Below, one piece after another: positions 1 to 6,011 of a stretch of 10,497 nucleotides of DNA (within the stretch, counting starts at the first letter, position 1; every line of letters starts with the position of its first letter). The translations under genes were made by a program, and so were the position numbers. Under the pieces are notes generated by a model, which ran no database searches, was not told the origin of the DNA, and was given only the letters and a program-made list of their open reading frames with translations. Source of the DNA: Pseudomonadota bacterium (GTDB lineage Bacteria > Pseudomonadota > Alphaproteobacteria > Sphingomonadales > Sphingomonadaceae); assembly GCA_030271565.1 (NCBI GenBank), contig JARXKR010000027.1, positions 7,227 through 17,723 on the forward strand. Reading direction: 5' to 3'.

Positions 1-14
1 CGATGCCTCAACTT

Positions 15-164
15 AGGTCCTCTCCATTTTGCGAAGCCAAATGGGGAGGTGGCAGCCCTGCAAGGGCTGACGGAGGGGTATCAACGCTGGCCCAGATACC
101 CCTCCGTCAGTCGCTTCGCGCCTGCCACCTCCCCATTTGCACTACGTGAAAATGGAGAGGATCT
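15..164. repeat. Nested inverted-repeat element, about 150 bases, three concentric stems with triloop side hairpins
   Basis: Three concentric perfect inverted repeats are visible. Outer arms 18-30 and 149-161 pair over 13 bases, and 15-16 with 163-164 plus a G-T at 17/162 extend them. Middle arms 38-55 and 122-139 pair over 18 bases. Inner arms 67-82 and 95-110 pair over 16 bases around a 12-base loop at 83-94. The links between stems hold mini-hairpins with three-base loops: gc-gaa-gc (31-37), a 7-bp stem around gca (53-69, competing with the main stems), cgc-ttc-gcg (112-120) and cac-tac-gtg (140-148). The outer and middle arms are also copies of one 11-mer, AAATGGRGAGG, at 39-49 and 150-160, with reverse complements at 19-29 and 128-138. 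The element could therefore fold as one long rod or as separate left, centre and right hairpins. It contains no ORF of note. It resembles REP- or MITE-like intergenic repeats of Sphingomonadales, but copy number cannot be judged from one window. Confidence 0.85.
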
Positions 165-165
165 T
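15..165 (-). terminator. Possible 3'-end or mRNA-stabilising structure for the metX-metW transcript
   Basis: The metW stop codon (TAA, 168-166) lies two to five bases from the outer arm of the inverted repeat, so a metXW transcript would run straight into a very stable hairpin. No clear U-tract follows on the minus strand at the window edge. The structure could act as a terminator, as a 3' exonuclease barrier like REP elements, or simply be an inserted repeat. The role is inferred from position only. Confidence 0.35.
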
Positions 166-759
166 TTACCGTGACAGCAGAAACACCGCGTGTTCGGCAC
201 GCCATGCCGCCGCAGCCGGACTGATTGTGCGGTCGCCCGAGAGGAACCATTCGCCTTCGAGGCGATAACCGTTGTCTGCCACTAGTGCCCGAAAATCTCG
301 CACTGTCACATGGTGGATATTCGGCGTTTCATACCACGCCACCGGCAGCAGCCGGGTGACCGGCATCCGCCCGCCCCACAGCAGGCTGGCGCGCACCCGC
401 CAGTGCGCGAAGTTGGGAAAGCTGACGAAGGCCTTGCGGCCCACGCGGAGCAGTTCGCCCAGCACCAGATCCGGGCGCTTGGTGGTCTGCAAGGTCTGGC
501 TGAGGATTGCATAGTCGAAGCTTGCATCGGGATAATAGGTCAGGTCCACGTCGGCATCGCCCTGAATCACCGACAGCCCGCGCGCGACGCATTCGGCGAC
601 ATTGTGCTGATCAAGCTCGAGCCCGCGCGCATCGACTTGCCGCGTATCGCGCAGCACCGCCATCAACGCCCCGTCGCCGCAGCCGACATCGAGGACCCGC
701 ACGCCGGGCTGAACATGCGCCGCGATCAGCGCTAGATCGGGGCGAAGTGCGCCGTTCAT
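166..759 (-). CDS. metW: Methionine biosynthesis protein MetW (SAM-methyltransferase fold)
   Basis: This 197-residue protein is the usual MetW length. It has the class I SAM-binding motif VLDVGCGDG at residues 22-30, an acidic strand end at LELD (47-50), and the MetW signature stretches LSQTLQ (86-91), SFPNFAHW (113-120) and YETPNIHH (143-150). MetW is the conserved partner of MetX in proteobacterial methionine synthesis. Its enzymatic reaction is not well established, and it has been proposed to assist homoserine acylation. The ATG at 759-757 overlaps the metX TGA in an ATGA arrangement, so translation is probably coupled to metX. The gene is intact and ends in TAA right beside the inverted-repeat element. 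Family assignment is confident; the precise biochemistry is not. Confidence 0.95.
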   Translation of the reverse strand: MNGALRPDLALIAAHVQPGVRVLDVGCGDGALMAVLRDTRQVDARGLELDQHNVAECVARGLSVIQGDADVDLTYYPDASFDYAILSQTLQTTKRPDLVLGELLRVGRKAFVSFPNFAHWRVRASLLWGGRMPVTRLLPVAWYETPNIHHVTVRDFRALVADNGYRLEGEWFLSGDRTISPAAAAWRAEHAVFLLSR

Positions 760-1859
760 CCCAGGAACCCCGCGATCACGCGGTCCTGCGCGGGGACATC
801 GAGCAGGAAGCTGTCATGCCCGAACGGCGCGGACAGTTCGACGAAGCTGACCGGCGCGCCCGCCGCGTTCAGCGCATGGGCGATGCCGCGGCTCTCGCTG
901 GTCGGGTAGAGCCAATCGGTATCGAAGCTGATCAGGCAGAACCGCACCTTGCTCGCCGCAAAGGCCGAGGCCAGCTTGCCGCCGTGTTCTTCAGCCAAAT
1001 CGAAATAGTCCATTGCCCGGGTGATATAAAGGTAGCTGTTGGCATCGAACCGATCGGTGAAGCTGAGGCCCTGGTGGCGCAGATAGCTTTCGACCTGGAA
1101 GTCGGCGTCGAACCCGAAGGTCTTCTCCGCGCGGTCCTGCAGTTTGCGCCCGAACTTTTCGTGCATGCCCTCTTCGGACAGGTAAGTGATGTGTGCCGCC
1201 ATCCGCGCCACCGCCAAGCCGTTCTCCGGCCCTTTCCCGCTGCCGTAATCGCCGCCCTTCCACTTGGGATCGGCCATGATCGCTTGGCGTCCGACCTCGT
1301 GAAAGGCGATGTTCTGTGCTGAATGCCGCGCGGTGCTGGCGATGACCAAGGCGGCGCGGGTCCGTGTCGGCCAGTTGGCGGCAAAGCTCAGCGCCTGCAT
1401 CCCGCCCATCGAGCCGCCGATCACCGCATGGAGCTGCCCGATCCCCAGCGCATCGAGCAGCGCAACCTGCGCCCGGACCATGTCGCGGATGGTGATCACC
1501 GGGAAGCGCATGCCGTACGGCTTGGCATCGGGAGCGAGGCTGGCGGGACCGGTCGAACCCATGCACCCGCCCAGCACATTGGCGCAGATCACGAAATAGC
1601 GGTCGGTGTCGATCACCTTGCCCGGCCCGACCGACTTGGCCCACCAGCCGGGCTTGCCGGTTTTGGGGTGCGTGCCGACCACGTGCTGGTCCATTGTCAG
1701 CGCGTGGAACAGCAGGACGGCGTTCGATCTATCCGGGTTAAGCGTGCCGCAGGTCTCATACGCCACGCTCACATTATCCAGCACCTGCCCGCCATCGAGC
1801 GGCAGCGGCGCGGGCAGCACCAGCGTATCGTTGACCGGTTGAGGAGCGGCATTCGGCAT
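756..1859 (-). CDS. metX: Homoserine O-acyltransferase MetX (acetyl- or succinyltransferase)
   Basis: This 367-residue alpha/beta-hydrolase acylates the hydroxyl of L-homoserine in the first committed step of methionine synthesis in the cytoplasm. Visible family motifs are FHALTMDQHV (51-60), the NVLGGCMGSTGP region (94-105), the nucleophile elbow GGSMGGMQAL with Ser150, the catalytic Asp315 in FDTDWLYP, and His348 in PFGHDSF. The catalytic triad is therefore complete. Length matches the family (about 370-380). Proteobacterial MetX enzymes next to metW may use acetyl-CoA or succinyl-CoA, and I cannot decide from motifs alone, so the acyl donor is left open. The ATG at 1859 is the first start in the frame with a family-like N-terminus; no good Shine-Dalgarno precedes it. 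It is first in the metX-metW operon and divergent from hisC. Confidence 0.96.
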   Translation of the reverse strand: MPNAAPQPVNDTLVLPAPLPLDGGQVLDNVSVAYETCGTLNPDRSNAVLLFHALTMDQHVVGTHPKTGKPGWWAKSVGPGKVIDTDRYFVICANVLGGCMGSTGPASLAPDAKPYGMRFPVITIRDMVRAQVALLDALGIGQLHAVIGGSMGGMQALSFAANWPTRTRAALVIASTARHSAQNIAFHEVGRQAIMADPKWKGGDYGSGKGPENGLAVARMAAHITYLSEEGMHEKFGRKLQDRAEKTFGFDADFQVESYLRHQGLSFTDRFDANSYLYITRAMDYFDLAEEHGGKLASAFAASKVRFCLISFDTDWLYPTSESRGIAHALNAAGAPVSFVELSAPFGHDSFLLDVPAQDRVIAGFLG

Positions 1860-1927
1860 CGGCCAATCGCTTGAGCGAGCCGCTCCCCTCTGTCAATTGC
1901 CGCCAAGCCTGCTAAGTGGCTCGCGCC
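1860..1927. promoter_or_regulatory. Divergent metX / hisC intergenic region with a possible operator
   Basis: This 68-base gap must hold any metX promoter and perhaps part of the hisC control region. On the minus strand a perfect TTGACA -35-like hexamer lies at 1896-1891, but no convincing -10 follows at 16-18 bases. A small inverted repeat, tcgct-tg-agcga (1867-1878), flanked by cggc (1860-1863) and gccg (1879-1882), sits just upstream of the metX ATG and could be an operator or a weak leader hairpin. No methionine or SAM riboswitch fits in this space. On the plus strand I see no strong promoter for hisC. Confidence 0.3.
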
Positions 1928-3028
1928 ATGAACGACGTGCCCACACCCAAGCCTTGGATCTCCGGCATCCACGCCTATGTCCCGGGCAAGGCTGCGGGGG
2001 ACGACGGCCGCGTGGTGGCCAAGCTTTCGGCCAACGAAAATCCGCTCGGATGCAGCCCGCTGGCAATGGCCGCAATCGCCAAAGCCGAACACCCTTCGCG
2101 CTATCCCGATGGCGACAGCACCGCGTTAAGAGCGGCTTTGGGTACATTTTACGGGATTGCGCCGGCGCAGATCATCATGGGCGCAGGATCGGGCGAGCTA
2201 CTCTATCTTGCGGCGAGCGGCTATGCCGGGCCGGGCGACGAGGTGCTGTTCTCGCAATACAGCTTCTCGCTTTACGATATCGTCGCGCGGCGCTGTGGCG
2301 CGGAACCGGTTGAGGCTCCGGCCAAAGATTACGGCAGCGACGTCGATGCGCTGCTGGCGGCAGTTACCAAACGCACGCGAGTGCTATTGCTCGCCAATCC
2401 AAACAACCCGACGGGCACTTATCTGCCGCGCAGCGAAGTGGCGCGATTGCACGCGGGCTTGCCCCAGGACGTGCTGTTAGTGCTGGACCAGGCCTACGCC
2501 GAATATGTCGCACCCGAAGATGACGACGGTTCGCTCGAACTGGCGGCAACGCAACCCAACGTGCTGGTCACGCGGACATTCTCCAAGGCGTACGGCCTCG
2601 CAGGTGAGCGGGTCGGCTGGGGGACCGGGTCAATTGCGGTGATCGAAGTGCTCAGCCGGCTGCGCGGGGCCTTCAATGTGTCCAATACTGCGCAAGCCAT
2701 TGCGCTGGCCGCGCTGGGCGACCAAGCGTTCGTCGAGCAATCACGCCGCCACAACGCGGAAGTTCGCGCGCGCTTTGCTCAGGCCATCACCGCGCTGGGC
2801 AATCACGGCCTGCGGATGGTGCCGAGCGAGGCCAATTTCGTGCTGGTGGTGTTTGAAGGCGCGCTGTCCGGTGAAGCAGCTTACCAAGCCCTGACCTCAG
2901 CCGGCTACATGACCCGCTGGCTCCCCGGGCAAGGCCTTGGCCATACCTTGCGCATCACCATCGGCACCGCCGAGCAGATGGACGCCATCGCCGCGATCCT
3001 GCGCGGCGCAGCGGAGGCGGCGAAGTGA
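1928..3028 (+). CDS. hisC: Histidinol-phosphate / aromatic aminotransferase HisC
   Basis: This 366-residue fold-type I PLP enzyme belongs to the histidinol-phosphate aminotransferase family. It shows LSANENPLG (33-41), RYPDGD (58-63), ANPNNPTG (156-163), DQAYAEY (187-193), the PLP lysine Lys220 in TFSKAYGLAGERVGW (217-231), and the substrate-binding Arg342 in LRITIGT. It converts imidazole-acetol phosphate to histidinol phosphate. Relatives in this group also transaminate aromatic keto acids, and the coupling to tyrC supports a second role in tyrosine or phenylalanine synthesis. In Zymomonas mobilis the same aminotransferase-tyrC pairing has been described. The ATG at 1928 is chosen; an in-frame GTG at 1916 would add four residues, and neither has a strong Shine-Dalgarno. 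The TGA overlaps the next start. Confidence 0.95.
   Translation: MNDVPTPKPWISGIHAYVPGKAAGDDGRVVAKLSANENPLGCSPLAMAAIAKAEHPSRYPDGDSTALRAALGTFYGIAPAQIIMGAGSGELLYLAASGYAGPGDEVLFSQYSFSLYDIVARRCGAEPVEAPAKDYGSDVDALLAAVTKRTRVLLLANPNNPTGTYLPRSEVARLHAGLPQDVLLVLDQAYAEYVAPEDDDGSLELAATQPNVLVTRTFSKAYGLAGERVGWGTGSIAVIEVLSRLRGAFNVSNTAQAIALAALGDQAFVEQSRRHNAEVRARFAQAITALGNHGLRMVPSEANFVLVVFEGALSGEAAYQALTSAGYMTRWLPGQGLGHTLRITIGTAEQMDAIAAILRGAAEAAK
3013..3017 (+). promoter_or_regulatory. Ribosome binding site for tyrC
   Basis: GGAGG lies within the last codons of hisC, seven bases before the GTG at 3025. It supports that GTG as the tyrC start, together with the GTGA overlap with the hisC stop codon. Confidence 0.75.
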
Positions 3029-3939
3029 CGTTCCAGCGTATCGCGGTGATCGGGCTCGGGCTGCTCGGTGGGTCGATCGGGTTGGCCGTGCGCGAGCACC
3101 TGCCAAGCGCCAGCACCACAGGCTACGATGCCGATCCTGCCACCCGCGCCCGTGCTGGCGATCGTCAGCTTGTCGACAAAGTCTGCGAAACCGCCGCCGA
3201 CGCAGTGTGCGAGGCCGATCTGGTGGTGATCTGCGTGCCAGTCGGCGCGATGGGCGAAGCTGCCGCCGAATTTGCTGCGGCGCTGCCCTCCGGCGCGGTG
3301 GTCAGCGATGTTGGCTCAAGCAAGCAAAGCGTTGCCGCTGCGCTCGAAGCCGCACTGCCCGGCGTCGCGGTGATTCCGGCGCACCCGGTCGCCGGAACCG
3401 AGCGCTCCGGGCCGGACGCCGGCTTTGCCAGCCTGTTCCAGCAGCGCTGGTGCATCATCACCCCGCCCGAAGGTGCCGACCCAGCCAATGTCGCCGCGCT
3501 ATCGCAGTTCTGGGAAGCGCTCGGCGCGCGGGTCGAGGTCATGACCGCATCGCACCACGATATGGTGCTGGCGATCACCAGCCACCTGCCGCACTTGATC
3601 GCTTACACCATCGTCGGGACCGCCTCCGACCTTGAGGGCGTGACCGAAAGCGAAGTCATCAAATATTCGGCTGGCGGTTTCCGCGATTTTACCCGCATCG
3701 CCGCTTCCGACCCGACCATGTGGCGCGACGTGTTCCTGACCAACAAGGACGCGGTGCTCGAAATGCTCCAGCGTTTTACCGAGGATCTGACCGCACTGCA
3801 GCGCGCAATCCGGGTGGGTGATGGCGAGCAACTGTTCGAGCATTTCGCCCGCACCCGCGAGATCCGCCGTTCGATCATCGAGCTCGGCCAGGACGATACC
3901 CGCCCCGACTTCGGGCGCAGCGATCACGGCAATTCATGA
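3025..3939 (+). CDS. tyrC: Prephenate / arogenate (cyclohexadienyl) dehydrogenase
   Basis: This 304-residue protein of the TyrA family performs NAD(P)-dependent oxidative decarboxylation of prephenate and/or arogenate in tyrosine synthesis. The N-terminal Rossmann fold has GLGLLGGSIG (10-19) and an acidic residue after the second strand (GYDADP, 33-38). The catalytic region has AHPVAGTERSG (119-129, His120) and SHLPH (186-190), and GFRDFTRIAASDP (218-230) carries the conserved substrate-binding Arg. No chorismate mutase or ACT domain is present, so this is the short monofunctional form typical of cyclohexadienyl dehydrogenases. It begins with GTG, overlaps hisC by four bases and has a good Shine-Dalgarno, so it is translationally coupled. 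Whether it prefers prephenate or arogenate cannot be read from the sequence. Confidence 0.94.
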   Translation: MTFQRIAVIGLGLLGGSIGLAVREHLPSASTTGYDADPATRARAGDRQLVDKVCETAADAVCEADLVVICVPVGAMGEAAAEFAAALPSGAVVSDVGSSKQSVAAALEAALPGVAVIPAHPVAGTERSGPDAGFASLFQQRWCIITPPEGADPANVAALSQFWEALGARVEVMTASHHDMVLAITSHLPHLIAYTIVGTASDLEGVTESEVIKYSAGGFRDFTRIAASDPTMWRDVFLTNKDAVLEMLQRFTEDLTALQRAIRVGDGEQLFEHFARTREIRRSIIELGQDDTRPDFGRSDHGNS

Positions 3940-3975
3940 TCATGACGGCAACTTCCCGCGCGTTCACGGGTTGAT

Positions 3976-3980
3976 GGAGG
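3976..3980 (+). promoter_or_regulatory. Shine-Dalgarno-like GGAGG unusually close to the transglutaminase-like start
   Basis: GGAGG ends only one base before the ATG at 3982, much closer than the usual 5-9 bases. No other ATG, GTG or TTG exists in that frame between the upstream stop (TGA, 3943-3945) and 3982, and the next Met lies about 100 codons in. The close site must therefore serve, or initiation is weak or coupled to tyrC, which ends 42 bases upstream. Confidence 0.4.
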
Positions 3981-3981
3981 C

Positions 3982-4761
3982 ATGGCTCTCCACATCGAAA
4001 CCTGGCTCGCTTACGATTACACCGAGCCGACCGACCTGCTGCTCCAGATCGAGGCTGCGCTGGTTCCCCACCAACGGGTAATCGACCACGGCCTCGGGAT
4101 CAGCCCGGTCGAGCATTTTGCGCGGATGCCCGGTCACGACGAGATCGGCGAGCGCATCTGGCTGCGGGTCGGTCCCGGCGAGTTGCGGATCGATTACCAC
4201 GCGACAGTCGAGATCAACCGCCCGGTCGCCGATCTTGCGGCGCTCCCGGCGACCGAGCCGCACCGCCTGCCTGGCGAGGTGATCGACTACCTGATGCCCT
4301 CGCGGTTCTGCCCCTCGGATCTGTTCGGCGCCTTCGTCCAGACCGAATTCGGCGAGCTGCGCGGCGGGACCTGTGTGGCGGCGATGCGCGACTGGATTGC
4401 CGAGCATTTCACTTACACCCCCGGCGCGAGCAACGCCTCGACCTCGGCGGCGGACAGCTTCCTCACCCGGCAAGGCGTGTGCCGCGATTACGCCCACGTG
4501 CTGGTCAGCATGGCCCGCGCTGCGGCGATTCCGGCGCGCTACGCCAGCGTCTATGCCCCTGATGTCGACCCGCCAGATTTCCACGCCGTCGCTGAGGTTT
4601 ACCTGGCCGGAGCCTGGCATCTGGTCGATGCGACCGGGATGGCCCGGCCGGACGAAATCGCCCGCATCGGCGTGGGCCGTGATGCCGCCGACAGCTCGTT
4701 CCTGTCCAGCTTTGGGATCGCGCAACTGGTCAATCAGCAGGTCCGGGTGACGCGCAGCTAG
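3982..4761 (+). CDS. Transglutaminase-like (cysteine protease-fold) family protein
   Basis: This 259-residue protein has the layout of bacterial transglutaminase-like proteins: an N-terminal beta-rich domain (about 1-90), then a papain-like core. The probable catalytic triad is Cys167 in QGVCRDYAHV (164-173), His201 in DFHAVAEVY (199-207) and Asp216 in HLVDATGMA (213-221). I see no signal peptide or membrane segment, so it is probably cytoplasmic. Members often act as amidases or proteases rather than true cross-linking enzymes, and the substrate cannot be predicted here. It follows tyrC by 42 bases on the same strand and may be the last gene of hisC-tyrC, with no obvious metabolic link. Its TAG stop shares the CTAG with the convergent transporter gene. 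Family call is confident; function is unknown. Confidence 0.88.
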   Translation: MALHIETWLAYDYTEPTDLLLQIEAALVPHQRVIDHGLGISPVEHFARMPGHDEIGERIWLRVGPGELRIDYHATVEINRPVADLAALPATEPHRLPGEVIDYLMPSRFCPSDLFGAFVQTEFGELRGGTCVAAMRDWIAEHFTYTPGASNASTSAADSFLTRQGVCRDYAHVLVSMARAAAIPARYASVYAPDVDPPDFHAVAEVYLAGAWHLVDATGMARPDEIARIGVGRDAADSSFLSSFGIAQLVNQQVRVTRS

Positions 4762-6011
4762 CTGAACAGGAATATGCCCGCGACCACCCACATCACCGCA
4801 GTTGCCAGCCAGCCGCCGAATTCCAGCCATGGCCCCATCACCAGATCGCCCATCACCGCCGGGTTCCGGGCGATCAGCATGGTCACGACCATCAGTGGCG
4901 GGGCAAGCAGTCCATTGACCACTGCCGCCCAGTACAATGCCGACATCGGGTCGATCCCGATGAAATTGAGCGCGACCCCGCCCAGCGTCGCCACCGCAAT
5001 CACCCCGTAAAACGCCTTGGCCTCGCGCGGCTTGCGGTCGAGCCCCTCAGTCCAGTCGAACGTCTCGCTTACCGCATAGGCCGCGCTTCCTGCCAGCACC
5101 GGCACCGCGAGCAGTCCGGTGCCGATCACCCCGATCGCGAACAGCGCGAACGCGAACTGTCCGGCAATCGGGCGCAACGCCTCTGCGGCCTGGGCTGCGC
5201 TGGTCACCTGGGTAATCCCGTGGGCGTGCAGCGTGGCGGCGGTGGCGATGATGATGAACAGCGCGGTGATGTGCGAGAAGCCCATCCCGACCAGTGTGTC
5301 GGTGCGGATCCGCGCCAGTTCCGCCCCGGCGCGGCGTGGCGAGACGTGGAGCGGCTTGACGTGGCGGCGGTGCTGTTCCTCGACCTCCTGCCCGGCCTGC
5401 CAGAAGAACAGGTAGGGGCTGATCGTCGTCCCGAAGATTGCGACCAGCGCCATCGCGTGGTCCTTGTCGAAGGTAAAGCTGGGGATCAACGTGCCCCGGA
5501 TCGCCTCACCCCACGAAACATGCGAGACGAATACCACCGCTACATAGGAAAACAGCGAAAGCGTGGTCCATTTCAGGATCGAGGCATAGCGCGCGTAGCT
5601 AAGGCCCACTTCAAGCGCGACGCTGGCCATGCCGAAAGCAGCGGTGAAGAACAAGACCGGCCCGGGGATAATCAGCGCCAGCACTGCGCCCATCGCGCCG
5701 AGATCGGCGCCAAGGTTGATGACGTTGGCGATCAGCAGCAGGATCACCACTGCGCGCAGCAGCGAAGGCGGATAATGCTGGCGCAGATTCTGGGCGATCC
5801 CCTTGCCCGTGGTCGCCCCGATCCGCGCGCAAATTGCCTGGATCGAGGCGAGCAGCGGGAAGCCGAAGAACATCGTCCAGGCCATGCCATAGCCGAACTG
5901 CGCGCCGACCTGGCTGTAAGTGCCGATGCCCGAGGGATCGTCATCCGCCGCGCCGGTTACCAGCCCGGGGCCGAGCACTTCGAGCGGATCGCGGCGTTTG
6001 ATTTCGGTCAT
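4758..6011 (-). CDS. Nramp-family divalent metal transporter, non-canonical metal site
   Basis: This 417-residue integral inner-membrane protein has about eleven hydrophobic segments and the Nramp/SLC11 layout. The TM1 motif reads DDDPSGIGTY (23-32), where canonical proton-coupled MntH/Nramp proteins have DPGN. In the TM6 position it has GTTISPYLFFWQ (194-205) in place of the canonical MPH motif. The metal-binding Asn and Met of classical Nramps thus appear to be replaced. Nramp-related carriers with altered sites include magnesium transporters (NRMT type), so Mn2+ or Fe2+ specificity should not be assumed and the symbol mntH is not given. The start is ATG 6011-6009, overlapping the plsC TGA (6008-6010) as ATGA. 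An open frame extends upstream into plsC but encodes a charged, non-family segment. It is the last gene of the ftsE operon. Confidence 0.9.
   Translation of the reverse strand: MTEIKRRDPLEVLGPGLVTGAADDDPSGIGTYSQVGAQFGYGMAWTMFFGFPLLASIQAICARIGATTGKGIAQNLRQHYPPSLLRAVVILLLIANVINLGADLGAMGAVLALIIPGPVLFFTAAFGMASVALEVGLSYARYASILKWTTLSLFSYVAVVFVSHVSWGEAIRGTLIPSFTFDKDHAMALVAIFGTTISPYLFFWQAGQEVEEQHRRHVKPLHVSPRRAGAELARIRTDTLVGMGFSHITALFIIIATAATLHAHGITQVTSAAQAAEALRPIAGQFAFALFAIGVIGTGLLAVPVLAGSAAYAVSETFDWTEGLDRKPREAKAFYGVIAVATLGGVALNFIGIDPMSALYWAAVVNGLLAPPLMVVTMLIARNPAVMGDLVMGPWLEFGGWLATAVMWVVAGIFLFS

Noticed and set aside
15..164. CRISPR array or direct-repeat array at the left edge
   Set aside because: The repeated 11-mers alternate in orientation and form inverted repeats. 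There is no regular spacing of identical direct repeats with variable spacers.
507..1322. A 271-residue plus-strand ORF opposite metW and metX
   Set aside because: It is antisense to two well-recognised genes, is rich in Arg, Ala and His as expected for a GC-rich antisense frame, and shows no family motif.
1860..1927. SAM-II or other methionine-related riboswitch upstream of metX
   Set aside because: Some alphaproteobacterial metX genes carry one, but here the gap is short and shows only a 5-bp dyad, without the pseudoknot-type pairing such a riboswitch needs.
3942..3974. A ten-codon leader peptide between tyrC and the transglutaminase-like gene
   Set aside because: It has no Shine-Dalgarno, no run of regulatory codons such as Tyr, Phe or His, and no following terminator/antiterminator pair.
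3964..4830. A 288-residue minus-strand ORF opposite the transglutaminase-like gene
   Set aside because: The plus strand has a complete Cys-His-Asp triad and family layout. The antisense product is Arg/Gly/Asp-rich with no motif.
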